64,000 nt of DNA. Origin: Gonatopus flavifemur (lineage: Eukaryota > Arthropoda > Insecta > Hymenoptera > Dryinidae). The position numbers and the translations under genes are program-made. Under the pieces are notes generated by a model. It worked only from the letters and a program-made list of their open reading frames with translations. It had not been told where the DNA came from and ran no database searches. Shown here in pieces: positions 37,061 through 47,958 of this stretch. The stretch is taken from the NCBI GenBank assembly GCA_018340375.1, contig JAFFJZ010000002.1, positions 20,788,001-20,852,000 on the forward strand, given 5' to 3'. Each line of letters starts with the position of its first letter. Within the stretch, counting starts at the first letter, position 1.

Positions 37061-38884
37061 TCCACGAACTGTGTTAGAATGATCATAATGAAATATTCTG
37101 ATATAGCTAGACAGAGTACATTAAAATTTTCACTTCTCGATTTGAGAAGAATTATCACGGTAATTTCAAATATCATATTTTATCCATTTATGAAAAAAGT
37201 GTTTTTTAATTGCAAATACCAGAGTATCATTGTACTTAGAATTCCTCTGATTGACGTGATTGATGAGTAAAATATCTTTTTCATCGACTTTTTTGTGCAA
37301 TATGTCATTATAATACCACTATTATTATCCTTTTCACGAATATTCAAGTTCGCGTTGACAGCGATACTTTCAAATTGATTTTTCACAAGTACTTTGCATG
37401 TTCCTTTTTTCATTGATTCCTTACAGAATGAATATCCTTTTGAACGTATGTTTTTATTTTCACATTACTTTCCCTGAGGAGGATCATCAGCTTTTAATTG
37501 AATTTTGATTGGGTAATGTCCCTGTTGACACTGTTAAGGACTTTCTATTTTTTGCTACACACAAATCAACGATTGACGAATGATTTGTTTGAATTAGGAA
37601 GGATTATGTGAGATATTGAAAGATAGTATAAGTGATATCTTTCAAATATCAATAGAAATCAAGCACATTGTTGTATTTCATTTCAATTACAAATTATCTT
37701 TTCAACTACAGTAACATAACTCATAAAATTTCAACATAACATTTAATTATTCAATTAGGAATTATTCTCCGTAGCTGTAACGATACACATAATAAGTATC
37801 TTGTTCCACAGTTGAATCACACTTTGATGTTCATGATAATGTACTGTACTTTTTGCTTCAAATATCATACAGGACGATATTTCGAAACCAATGAACATGA
37901 TAGTTATATTATTTCGAGTGAATAAATGTTTTGAGATTCCATGCATTTTCCAAAAATAAAATTCATTTATGTATTCAACACAGTAAATATCAATATTTAT
38001 TATTAGTCCAATCATTTTGTCATTGACACGAATGGAAAACGTTTTCATTATATGTGATGAAAGTTGTATCTTGATATCTTGAATAACATAAATAACAAGA
38101 TTGTTTTGAAATCCAAGGCAGTTCTTGAAGTGGGGAATTTATGTTACAACATTGTTGAGTTTTATAAACATCCTTGTGTAGGGCAGATTTACCAAGAAAT
38201 GTAAGATTAGTAAGACATAAAGTAAGATCATCTTCAACACAAGCTTTGAGGACGTGGTTTTCAACACGAAATTAATGACTGAGTGGAAAGCATTTATGGT
38301 GAATGAAAGTGCACAAGGTTTTTGAAAGTCGATATTACGAGTCATAAACAGTACCTTCGATACCAACGGATGTGCTATTCAAGGACTTGATGAACACTTG
38401 GTAAACAATTCCAAAGTAGTTCTCCAGTACCTTGCACATGTCATAATATAACACATGCAACACAAAGAGTCCGTGTAATCGAACATGAAGTGGCAAAACT
38501 CGTAATATTTTGCTTCTCATCGCCAGTTTTGATGCTTTGTTTTTGAAATGATGAAATTTTTATTCTAAATAACATTCTCATTTCGCAACATCAATATATT
38601 CTCAAATAGTAACGTATTATCAATCGTTTAATATTTATCTCAACAGCTTTGAGTTTTTATAATCTCCTTCAAACTGAATTTATTCTATCACGAAATCTAA
38701 TAAAAATTTTTTGGGAAATATGCAATCTCTATGTTGCTGAAGTTTGAATCGTTGATTGAATGGAATATATAGCGGCTGAGGGTCCAAAATCTTGCAGTAC
38801 ATTTTTGATCCATGTTTTCAGTTGCAAAAAATGACGAAGAATTCATTCGAGATGATAAACAACGATAATTCATCAAATTTTGAA
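37061..38884. other. No gene or element assigned
   Basis: AT-rich; several short minus-strand frames without family character. Nothing else seen. Confidence 0.4.
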
Positions 38885-38989
38885 GGCAAGTACTTCACTA
38901 GAACCCTACGAGGCACTTGCAAACGTCTAGTTTTTGGCTAGTTAAGGGTTACAAAACTTGTCAATCACTAGAGCATTTCTACCAGGGAA
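38885..38989. repeat. Right-end fragment of a family L element
   Basis: Ends GAGCATTTCTACCAGGG and carries GCACTTGCAAACGTCTAGTT and GGTTACAAAACTTGTCA. These resemble 24490-24597 (GCCTAGTTTTTCTCTAG, GTTACATGCCTTGTCA, GAGCATTTTCACTAGGG). No left end was found. Confidence 0.5.
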
Positions 38990-39834
38990 TCCCTCGTATT
39001 TCCATCGACAGAAAATTAGTCTTTGAGGTTTTGCTACGCTACAAATATTCCGACGGATTTATAGTTATTCAGTTGATACGCTGAATCTTGTTAATCCAAT
39101 ATTCATGATGATGTACCAAATGTTTACTATAGAATGAGTTATGAAATACTGAATGATTGAGGCAAAAGAATTCTCTGCTCAGCCTCCGAACAGTAGAATT
39201 CGAAAAAAGAAAATATCATAAAATGCTAAAAATCTTAAACCGTTAATTGGCCGCTCTCGGATCTCCTGGTGCTGAGACAACGATGGGAAATCACATCGAG
39301 AGAGGTGAACGTTAACGGTTATTAAAATCACAGTAGTCAGGCGGAAATTTCATGGAGTTTCAGTATGCATTATTCAAAGTAGTCGCATCGCTTATAATAA
39401 CTTTCATTTGTTCATTAACTACATGCTCTTGGTAGTCGCAACCCGGAATTATTGGAAATGTAATTCAAGTATTATAAGAACATATCAAACTAATACATCA
39501 TATTCTTGAAGAGGGGATACCACCGCCGTGATAATATCATTCGGCTAGTGTCACGGGGCTGCTATTATCTGAAATAACAGAAATATCAGATATACTTGAC
39601 TTCCTATTAGACTGAGTAAATTTGTTAATTAGTGTTTTGCTTAAGACAGCAATACAACCCACTCCTCTCTTATTCCGTGTCTTTTTTTATTGCCATCTTG
39701 ATATATATTCTAAAAAGTAATTGTAGAATTTTCTCATAAATTTCTCCATGGATGGAAAACTTGTACCATAATTTGGTACATTTTTCTGTCCTTTCTACAA
39801 GATTCAACACCCTAAAGATAAAATATTTCCTCAA
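38990..39834. other. No gene or element assigned
   Basis: AT-rich with no supported frame or inverted repeat. Confidence 0.4.
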
Positions 39835-40030
39835 CACTGAGAAAAAGCGTTTAGTTGGATATTAGACAGCTAGAAAATTTAGTCACGCTAAATGAAAGTT
39901 TAGTTGAGCCAGATAAATTTTATTTGTCGCAACTAAATTTTTTATTTCCCTTGAATAAATTGTGTTATTTATATTTAGCTGGGACAACGAGCAAATTTAG
40001 TTGCCGCAGCTCGATACCTTGTTCTCAGTG
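39835..40030. mobile_element. CACTGAGAAAAAG-ended MITE with TTTAGTTG words
   Basis: The ends CACTGAGAAAAAGCG and CTTGTTCTCAGTG are inverted, 196 bases apart. The interior repeats TTTAGTTG and AACTAAATTTT on both strands. No TA flanks. Confidence 0.6.
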
Positions 40031-40925
40031 GAAGTCAAGGAAGAACTCTGTATTTTTGATAGAAAAAACAGTTATTCCATAATCGAAGGACAGAATAGTT
40101 TCTGTGTTCGTTCCTAGAGTGGGAAAAATGTTCTCATACAACGTATAGTACATGAGGACTCCAATATTCAACTATAATCAATCACAATCGAGTAAAATCG
40201 TTGAATAACACTTGAGAATATACACGCGATAATTGACAAGTTATAGATATATGAAGAACAGGACTAGTCGAACATTATTTATAGAAAACTAGTTTCCTCA
40301 TCTCTGGAATAATAATCCATGAAGTCATCGATTATCTTGAAATATCTTTTGCGATTATTTTTTTCCCAAGCAGCTTTCTCTCAACACAGATGTTCTAATG
40401 TAATTAACACAAATTTTTCAACCTACAAGTATCGATCGACACGTAATACATCAGTGGTAATATTCAATAATTGGTGCTTACAGGTATACGTAATAGATTC
40501 GAATGATGGAAAGTGTCTTGTTGCGGATCAATTACTCGTTACAACATATTGGTTCATGTATCACCCGTGACAAGAAATATCTATCCGGATTATGATATTT
40601 TCACATAATCAAATGTGAGATTGTGAATGATGACCCACTCATGAAACGATCATCATTTGCAACGTAAGGTCACTCGAATTCAATGTTCATCGTGCTTCAC
40701 AAGATTGAAAACATGTAAAACACCACAACACTGTTCGAAATTTCTGCATGAAGCTTCAATCACATGTGATGGGAGCAATTTCCATTCACGTGGTTGAAAA
40801 AGTTCTTGAAATTTCAGTTACATTTGAATGAAAATAAATAATAAATAAACTGTACTATCATGGGTAATATAATATAGCAAGAACAAAAAATTGACCATTA
40901 ATTGAAAATTTGATCAACAAGTGTA
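40031..40925. other. No gene or element assigned
   Basis: AT-rich. The frame at 40319-40570 starts hydrophobic and reads like a possible signal peptide, but has no recognisable family and no supporting splice signals. Confidence 0.35.
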
Positions 40926-41415
40926 CACGCAGAGAAAAATTCTTGCTGAAAAAGCGATTCTGAAAAATCTGCTTTGCTAAATTAGTAAAACGGTTGCTGT
41001 TACAGCAAAAATATTGCTTTTTCTACAAGATATTTACTAATTCAGTAAAATTTTCTAGCCGTCTGTATATCTGCAATTCCAGATTGCTGAATGGCGAGCG
41101 ATTGTTACATCCACAAAAAAAGTAATCTGTAAATGAGAGGAAAAATCCCTCTCAATCAGAAAAGATATTCCCCTTTTGTTTTCTTCTTCGATTGAGAATA
41201 GCTCTCTCCGATTTTGAACAAATGAAATTCTTTTTCACAAAACTAGTCCTCTCAAATAGAGAGGAATACTTTTGATACCATATATTAGAGAAGTTACATC
41301 AAAATGAGAGGGATACTCTTATTTTGATATTTATTTTTTTGGGGGGTCACAGAGCAAATTTTCTGCTAATTCAGCAACAAGTTTTGCCATATCAGCAACT
41401 TTTCTTCTCTGAGTG
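40926..41415. mobile_element. TA-flanked MITE, family F copy 1, carrying an insert
   Basis: CACGCAGAGAAAAATTCTTG at the left, TTTCTTCTCTGAGTG at the right, TA at 40924-40925 and 41416-41417. It matches the complement of 46191-46490 at both ends, including TCTAGCNGTCTGTATATCTG. The copy is split by about 245 bases (roughly 41105-41349) absent from the other copy. Confidence 0.75.
41105..41349. mobile_element. Insert inside family F copy 1
   Basis: Absent from the 46191-46490 copy. It begins CATCCACAAAAAAAGTAAT and ends ATTTATTTTTTTGGGGGG, so weakly inverted CCNCNAAAAAAA ends are possible. The interior repeats GAGAGGAAAAATCCCTCTC-like pairs on both strands. Its class is unknown. Confidence 0.45.
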
Positions 41416-41712
41416 TACTCGAAGAATGAATTAAAACTTGAGAAATTTTTACCAGTGTATATTGCAAGATATGTTTTCTTTGGAATATAACTTGACATGA
41501 CAATTTGGATGCAAGTATAATTTGGGTTTCTGAAGAGGATTCATTCTGAATCATCTCGGAATGCTCAACGACTGTTTCGAGGTTGATCAATCTACGATTG
41601 CAGACTTACTTCTACGAAGGTAGAAGCGGGAAAACGCTTTGCGTGCTGAATTATATATAGGGGCTTCGATATTTTAATCATATAGTCGGAGAATATGTTT
41701 CAATAATTTTAC

Positions 41713-42832
41713 ATGAAAAATTCAAGTACATTCATGCAAGCACAAATTCAAAGAGGGGTGAGACAAAGATGCTCACTATCGCCATTGATTTTCAATTTCT
41801 ATATAGAAGAAGCGATGAACGAAGTGAAGCAGCAAGTGCAATTGAAATTACAGATTCAAGGTGAAAATGTGAGCATGTTGAGATTTGCGGATGAGATAGC
41901 TATATTAGCTACGAGTGGTGCTGAGTTAGAAAATACTCTCAACACTATGAAAACAATATTACTAGAAAACTATTGTATGAATATAAATAAGGACAAAACA
42001 AAATTCATGATTCGTACAACAGCGAAAACATCAAGGAGGACGAAAATCAAAATAGATGCAGAGACAATTCAGCAAGTGAAAGAATTTAAATATCTAGGGA
42101 GCATAATTACAAGAAACTGTAAAAGCGGAAGAGATATAAGAGCGAGAATAGCACAAGAAAAACAAGTTTTCCACCAAAAGAAACAGTTACTATGTTCGAA
42201 GAATATTAGCTTAGCAGTAAAGAAGAAATTCTTGAAGAGTTACGTTTGGAGCACAGCATTATATGGTTGCGAAACTTGAACAATTGGAAAAACGGACCAA
42301 CGAAGATTCGAAGCTTTTGAAATGTGCTGTTATAGAAGGATGCTTAGAATAAAGTGGATAGAGAAAGTAAAAAATGAAGAAGTACTTGAGAAGGTAAATG
42401 AAAAAAGAAGTCTTTTGAGGCAGGTCGTGAAAAGAAGAAGTAATCTGATAGGGCACACATTAAAGGCATGATAGCTTATTGAAAACAATATTGGAAGGAA
42501 AAATGAATGGTAAAACTCGAAGAGGTAGACCTAGATTAAGTTGTATGAAGCAAATTATACAAGATAACCCGAGTAAAAATGTTAATTTCGGTTCGCCAAA
42601 CGGGACTGGTGCAGACGTGTTGCATTTTTGTGCGGTACTGTTGCAGATTCAGTACGGGCACATCACATCCGCAACAGTACCGCAGAAAATGCAACACGCC
42701 CGCACCAGTCCTGTTTAGCGAACCCGAAATGAAAATTTTTACTCGGGAAGGGTTGTCGTAGATATGCAGAACTTAAGCGGTTAGCGGATGATAGACAGGG
42801 TTGGAGGATTTCATCAAACCAGTCATAAGACT
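41713..42832 (+). pseudogene. 5'-truncated non-LTR retrotransposon reverse transcriptase
   Basis: The frame 41713-42279 encodes the C-terminal part of a reverse transcriptase: GVRQRCSLSPLIFNFYIEEA, then the catalytic region LRFADEIAIL, then FKYLGSIIT and KKFLKSYVWSTALYGCET. The catalytic FADD is FADE here, and the usual RQGC is RQRC. The frame stops where the family normally continues ETWT, then runs on as TIGKTDQRRFEAFEMCCYRRM past that stop to about 42460. It shifts frame (LEGKMNGKTRRGRPRLS from 42482), is interrupted by a 181-base palindrome, and resumes as GCRRYAELKRLADDRQGWR from 42751. The 3' end is a GAT repeat. Everything before the catalytic core is missing, as in dead-on-arrival copies. 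The clade is probably RTE-like, not certain. Confidence 0.9.
42567..42747. mobile_element. 181-bp palindrome inside the reverse transcriptase
   Basis: Starts CCCGAGTAAAAATGTTAATT and ends with the near-complement AAAATTTTTACTCGGG. Arms of about 80 bases pair, including GTTCGCCAAACGGGACTGGT and GTGTTGCATTTT. Flanks are ...GATAA and AAGGGTTG. Removing the palindrome and one AA restores the retrotransposon reading frame (QDKGCRRYAEL). Confidence 0.8.
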
Positions 42833-42840
42833 GATTACTT

Positions 42841-42861
42841 CATGATGATGATGATGATGAC
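42841..42861. repeat. (GAT)n tail of the retrotransposon
   Basis: Six GAT/ATG units directly after the end of the reverse transcriptase homology, typical of simple-repeat 3' tails of some non-LTR elements. Confidence 0.8.
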
Positions 42862-43423
42862 ATTCATGCTCGTTAGTATACCTAAAGGACTTCATTTGAC
42901 AAGGTGTTGAATACATACCATTTCAAACATCATACGAAATCGAAAACTTGAGTTACATACTTGAAGATGCTCGCCTTATGTTTTGATAGGTGAAAGTTGA
43001 TGAACAGATGATTATGATTGTTTTAATAACCATCATTTCAACTTAATCGAAGAATTCTCATTGTTATTCATACAGTTGAGATATTTATTTCCTAGATAGG
43101 AAATCACAATTCTTTTTCGTGCTCGATCATTAAAACCATTCTGATATCATTTCTTTGAAGATGACATGATTATATTATACGCGAGGAAGTGGGATAGAAT
43201 AACAATTGTTTTTTTCACGTACAAACTCGTGATAATCACTCAATTAGCGATATTTGGCTCATACAAATGAGGAGAAGTAGTTCTCAAGTCTACGAGGAGA
43301 TTCTTGGTGCATCCAACATTTCACCGACACGGGAAAAAATTACAACGTAAAAATTACATGAGAAGTGAGGCTATGATTACGATGTGGATTTCATGTAGAA
43401 TTTACTCCAGAGTCCTGTTGGAT

Positions 43424-43534
43424 CAGAGTTGCCAGGTTAGGGGAATTTCTGAGGGAATCTACCAATGAATTGGCTCCATTGAATGGAATGACCAGTGTGG
43501 AGAGGCTCTAGTTCTCCCTAACCTGGCAACAGTG
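43424..43534. mobile_element. 111-bp hAT-like MITE, TTGCCAGGTTAGG ends
   Basis: CAGAGTTGCCAGGTTAGGG at the left, CCCTAACCTGGCAACAGTG at the right. Flanks TGTTGGAT and TGGTGGAT agree at 7 of 8 bases, an 8-bp target duplication with one change. No coding room. Confidence 0.75.
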
Positions 43535-43687
43535 TGGTGGATTTACATTATCATCATGGTTACCATACCAACGCGTCTGCCATTTACTCGAGTAGCAATG
43601 TACACATAATGTTCTGTCTACATAACCAACGTAAATGTGTGAACGGATGCACAGAAACAGTATATGAGTTATACGCAGCCGTTTACG

Positions 43688-44311
43688 CCCGACTGGAAAT
43701 TATCGTAGGGTTAAACTGACATATGGTGAGGACCTAACAAGGTCATCCGAAATACAGTATACCTGCTGAAATTCTAATCAGGAGTGGATGTGGATGCCCC
43801 TCGTAGAGATAAGCCCATTCGATCCTAATTAGGTTTCTTTCTTAAATTATCCTAGAAGGTTGAAATAGGTTTTCCTCACTGTAATCTCATCAAGACCTCG
43901 TTAGGTTATCCTGAGATTATGAACATGTTTGTTTATGAAGTATAGTTTAATAAAGTGAATGCAACAATATCTTAATTTTAGATTGTATACTCCTTGGTGA
44001 AATAAATCTTCCCTAAATTAGGACAATATTTCTGAACAAATGTCAACTGTGCATATCTTCCAAGGTAGATCTCTCCATGCCGGATACAACATTTTTGGGT
44101 TGTAAATTTTCTGTTCATATCTTAATTTCAATTTATTCTGGAGGTTTTGGTATGGGATTCCACACCAAATCCTTATTAGTCTTGCCTCATAAGATCCTTA
44201 TATTAGTAAAGCGTGACATGACTTGTCAGGTCCTGACGAGGTTGCCTCAACAGGACCTGGGCTGGATCAAAGTTGACCTGATCTGGTTCATGGTGTAAAT
44301 TTCTAGTCGGG
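43688..44311. mobile_element. CCCGACTGGAAATT element, family M copy 2
   Basis: Starts CCCGACTGGAAATTATCG and ends TAAATTTCTAGTCGGG. It is flanked by a perfect 8-bp duplication CGTTTACG (43680-43687, 44312-44319), as for hAT-type transposition. The interior is the reverse-complement counterpart of 14788-15321. 624 bases, non-coding. Confidence 0.85.
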
Positions 44312-44455
44312 CGTTTACGTTCTCCGTTTTTCTGTGTACGTAGACAGACCATAACATTGGTTCCAATGTGAATTTTACTCCAATTGCATTCACGTCAGTA
44401 GTTATGTCAAAATAACAACAACCAATCCATAATCCACACGTGATTTTTCTCCGTG

Positions 44456-44893
44456 GATGTGAAGCAAATTCTCAAGTCGGCAAATTAGGACGGTTTTTGT
44501 CCTCATATTTGATTTTCATACCGATTTTGTCCTCATTGTTGAATAATGCAGACAAAATCAGTCTGAAAATGGGAAGAAGAAAACAAATACCGTTCAAACT
44601 TTTCGCCCTAGGAAACACGTTTTTAACCAAAGTCATAAAATACCTCACTGCAACTACGGTGACCAGGCGTCCTGATTTTTGAGGGTATTGAGGATGTCTT
44701 ATTCTGTAAATCTGAGTCAGTGAAAAATACTGAGAATCAGCGAATCTTGCTGGTGAATCAGTGCTAAGTTGGACACTGATTCAACCAGGGGCAAACTTAT
44801 CACTGATTCTCAGTACTTTCCACTGATTTGGATTCAAACAGTACCTGATTTCTAAAAAATCAGTGGGTATTCTGATTTTTTAATAATTTTCTG
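44456..44893. other. No gene; CAGTGATTC-rich repeats
   Basis: 44700-44880 repeats TCAGTGAAAAATACTGAGAA, GAATCAGTGCTAAG, CACTGATTCTCAGTAC and similar words in both orientations, a decayed inverted-repeat element without clear ends. Confidence 0.4.
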
Positions 44894-45155
44894 CACTGAG
44901 AGAAAAAATTTCCGGGAACAATGAAATATTTAGTTGAATAGTCGTCACAAAATACTGAATTGATTTGAAAAAACTTCCATTGACTCGATTAAATATTCAT
45001 TCAATCAAACAAATATTTAATATGCTATGAAATATTTCATCAATTGAAACAGTTATTCAACTGAGTCAATGAAAGTTTATTCAAATCAATTAAGTATTTT
45101 ATGGCGACTATTCAACTAAATGTTTTATTGCTCCCAGAAATTTTTTCCCTCAGTG
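44894..45155. mobile_element. Family E MITE copy 2
   Basis: CACTGAGAGAAAAAATTTCC at the left, GAAATTTTTTCCCTCAGTG at the right. The arms match through AACAATGAAATATTTAGTTG, ATAGTCGTCACAAAATACT and GACTATTCAACTAAATG. TA is not preserved at either side. Confidence 0.7.
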
Positions 45156-45344
45156 TGATAATGTCAAATTTTTTTATTCTGTTAGGAGATGGAATCCACA
45201 CTGAGAGAAATAACATAGTTGCTGTAACTAAATGCTAGCCACGGCATCAAAATAATTTATTCATATATCAGGCAGCAAGAGTTTTATTCAAATCGACGCA
45301 TTTTGTTCAGTTAATTGGATTTAGTTGGAATGAGTAAAACTTCC

Positions 45345-45996
45345 CCTTCTCGCAAATAAATAATAATAATGAACATTTATTGCTCATCAAGAGAATACAA
45401 AAAGACTCTTACAGCAAATGGAGAGCCATTACAGTAGCCAATTAGCTTACATTACATTTAGATTTTTGGATGACATAATATTATTCATTAATCATGAAGG
45501 ATTTTAATCTTAACGCTTGTCTAAGATAATTATATATACTGCTCAAGCCCTTTAGACTATTTAAATTCAAAATATACTCGAGGGCGTGTATTTCAGCGGA
45601 CTCATTTAAATTAGCTCGATCAAGTAAAGGCTCAAGGTAGTAAATCCTTAAAGGGGAATAGATCGGACATGTTAATAACAGGTGACCGATCGTATCGTTC
45701 ATATCCAAGTTACAAATGGTACAAAGGGTGGTTGGTTGGATTTTGTGTAACGCTTCGTCAATAACTATCCTACTTTCGCGCTTTCCTGCTAGTCTTAGTT
45801 GGGCCATTACCCTCAGCACTTTTATTGGCATTCTGGTGTGGATGTAGCGGGTGTCAGAGGTGAAGAGTGCCAACTTATGCTGGAAGAAGGCCGGATCATT
45901 TACACTCCTCATATCTTCTTCTCTCAGTTTGGTTAATATACTTTCAAAAATTCGATTACGGGGGGAGCCATATTGGCATGTAAACGAGACATACGA
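45345..45996 (-). pseudogene. Non-LTR retrotransposon C-terminal fragment
   Basis: The open minus-strand frame 45481-45996 (172 codons with stop) contains CTICNLDMNDTIGHLLLTCP, a C-X2-C-X9-H-X4-C zinc-binding cluster. In R1/Jockey/I-type elements such a cluster follows the reverse transcriptase. Upstream GSPRNRIFESILTKLREED and MPIKVLRVMAQLRLAGKRES also fit that region. The frame ends with a normal stop at 45481, followed by about 135 bases of 3' UTR ending in AATAAATG and TTATTATTATTTATTT. No catalytic domain is present; it is 5'-truncated at about 46000. A host zinc-finger gene is less likely given the context. Confidence 0.6.
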
Positions 45997-46190
45997 TCAC
46001 TTCTCACAAATAAATGTTTTGACGTTGTGACAATGAAATATTCCAATTGAATTAAAATGGTATTTCAACTAAATTATTCAGTTGATCAAATATGATTGTA
46101 CTGAAATATTGTTAGGTATTGAAAATTAAACATCTACTAGGAATCTCTAAACAACCTTATTACAAATGACTCTAGTAATTTTCCAGGTTA

Positions 46191-46490
46191 CACTGAGAGA
46201 AAAAAAGCTGCTGAAACAGCAAGTCTCAAAAATTAGCTTCGCTGATATGGCAAATCTTGTTGCTGAATTAGCAAAAGCTTTGCTATTACAGCGAAAATCT
46301 TGCTCTTTCGGCAAGCGCAACTGATCCAGCAATTCGGCATTGTAGATATACAGACTGCTAGAAAAATTTGCTGAATTAGCAAACATCTTGCTAAAACAGC
46401 AAGAATTTTGCTACCACAGCAAGCGCTTTGCTAGTTTAGCCAAGCACATTCTCTGAAATCGCTGTTTCAGCAAGATTTTTTCTCTGCGTG
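46191..46490. mobile_element. TA-flanked MITE, family F copy 2
   Basis: CACTGAGAGAAAAAAAGCTG at the left, GATTTTTTCTCTGCGTG at the right, TA at 46189-46190 and 46491-46492. The interior is a run of TTGCTGAATTAGCAAA-type words, complementary to the copy at 40926-41415 but uninterrupted. Confidence 0.85.
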
Positions 46491-46594
46491 TATTACAAGG
46501 CCTCGCTAGGCCTTGAAAATCCCCTCACAAGGGCATCGCAAGGTCTTGCAAGGTCTAGAGAATAACTAGAGTGATTTCTACTGAGGATACTCTA

Positions 46595-46847
46595 CACCGA
46601 AAAAAATAATTAGTTACCTTTACTAATTAGTTCCAGCAACTAGATACAGTTGTTAATATTTGGATAACTAAAACGGGCGTTGGCTGGACTGAATTCAAAT
46701 TCAATTTCTCTGACTTTAGTTGCTGTTACTAATTTGAAGTTGCCTCTACTACAGCTTTTATTATCGGCTCCTATTCTTTCATTACTCGGAACTAATTTTC
46801 ACAACGAACTTGGGTCCATTCGGTCGAATAAATTATTTTTTTCAGTG
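46595..46847. mobile_element. TA-flanked MITE with AATTAGTTAC words
   Basis: CACCGAAAAAAATAATTAG at the left, AAATTATTTTTTTCAGTG at the right, TA at 46593-46594 and 46848-46849. The interior repeats TTAGTTGCTGTTACTAA and relatives. A short L-like tail with GTGATTTCTACTGAGG precedes it at about 46500-46588. Confidence 0.75.
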
Positions 46848-47735
46848 TAGTCAAGAGAGATTCTGAAAAATTGTTTGCATTCCCACTTGCTCCATATTTG
46901 AGCAGAATTTCACTGCATAAAAAGAGATTTTGTACGAATATTTTTCAGATAAAACGATCAGAAAACCGATAAACCTATGGAATTGAAAACTTTTGCTATG
47001 GAATAATCTATTCTTCCAAAAATAAAATCCAAAATTTTGTATCGCCATTGCAAGCGGCTGCGGGCGTGTCGTTGGAAAGTAGAAATGGGTGGAGAGGCCG
47101 GTGAAACAATTAAGAATGATGAAATGGTAGTCAGCGCATGCGTAATCAGATTCTATTTGTTAAGGAACTCATTTGAATAAATATTTTCAGTTGCGTTGAA
47201 TCAACATTTCTGAAATGAAACAATTTATTCAACGCGCATAAATTGTTAGTTGTTACTAAAAGAGTATCAACTAAAGTATTCTTGCTCACGATTGCAACTA
47301 AGCGATTTCTCTCAGTGCACCACTGAAGTGAGGGGAAACTTCTCATATTTCTTAATATCCAGCTTTGATATTTTTTATTGAAAATCACAACTATTCACTG
47401 CATCCGGAGAATTATTAATAAAATCACGAATCAACATTCTATGCAATGAAAGTTCGAAAGAGCACCATTTTTGTTTGTGAAATTACGACTTCATGTCGGA
47501 ATTTGAAAGAAAAGTATCAGATTTCTATAAGAAAGTTGAGGAATCGATTGGAGAATGGATGAAAAAGTGAAATCTCCAATGATAAAAATTGATCTTGAAT
47601 CAAACGGTTGAACGAGTTTTCGAATCTTGCAACATGTGCAAGTGATCGGATACGAGTGGGTGGAAAATCAGTTTTCCACAGGATGAAAAATGTCCTTTCA
47701 CGAAATGATACGAATAATACAACTCTCACATATTA

Positions 47736-47956
47736 CACGGAGAGAAATGTTACATTCAAAATTATTCTATTCATTTAATCAGATAATTTCTCAAAAAATC
47801 ACTATATCTGATAGTATCGTATGGATAAAGTTTTCCATATTTTATTATCAGATAAAGTAATTCCTAAGAAAGTATCTGACTGAGCGATATTATAAAGCAA
47901 GTCTCTCCCGTAGGTGCTAGCAATATAGTAATTTATAACGTAACATTTCTCTCCGC
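47736..47956. mobile_element. TA-flanked MITE, CACGGAGAGAAATGTTAC ends
   Basis: CACGGAGAGAAATGTTACAT at the left, GTAACATTTCTCTCCGCA at the right, TA at 47734-47735 and 47957-47958. The interior has TCAGATAATTTC and TTATCAGATAAAG pairs. The left end matches the orphan end at 62757. Confidence 0.8.
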
Positions 47957-47958
47957 AT

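Larger units (their letters stand above)
43325..44455. mobile_element. Possible CACGGG...CCGTG element hosting two hAT-like inserts
   Basis: Left CACGGGAAAAAATTACAACG and right GATTTTTCTCCGTG could be paired ends. The words ATGTAGAATTTACTCCA and ATGTGAATTTTACTCCA recur in direct, not inverted, orientation near the two sides, so this outer unit is tentative. It contains 43424-43534 and 43688-44311. Confidence 0.3.
45196..47321. mobile_element. Tentative large CACTGAGAGAAAT-ended unit
   Basis: CACTGAGAGAAATAACATAG then TTGCTGTAACTAA at 45196, and its near-complement TTGCAACTAAGCGATTTC then TCTCAGTG ending near 47320. If these are partners, the retrotransposon fragment and the MITEs at 46191 and 46595 lie inside. 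They could equally be ends of two separate elements. Confidence 0.25.

Noticed and set aside
40319..40570. 83-codon frame starting with a hydrophobic stretch
   Set aside because: No family resemblance, no splice or promoter support; AT-rich DNA gives such frames by chance.
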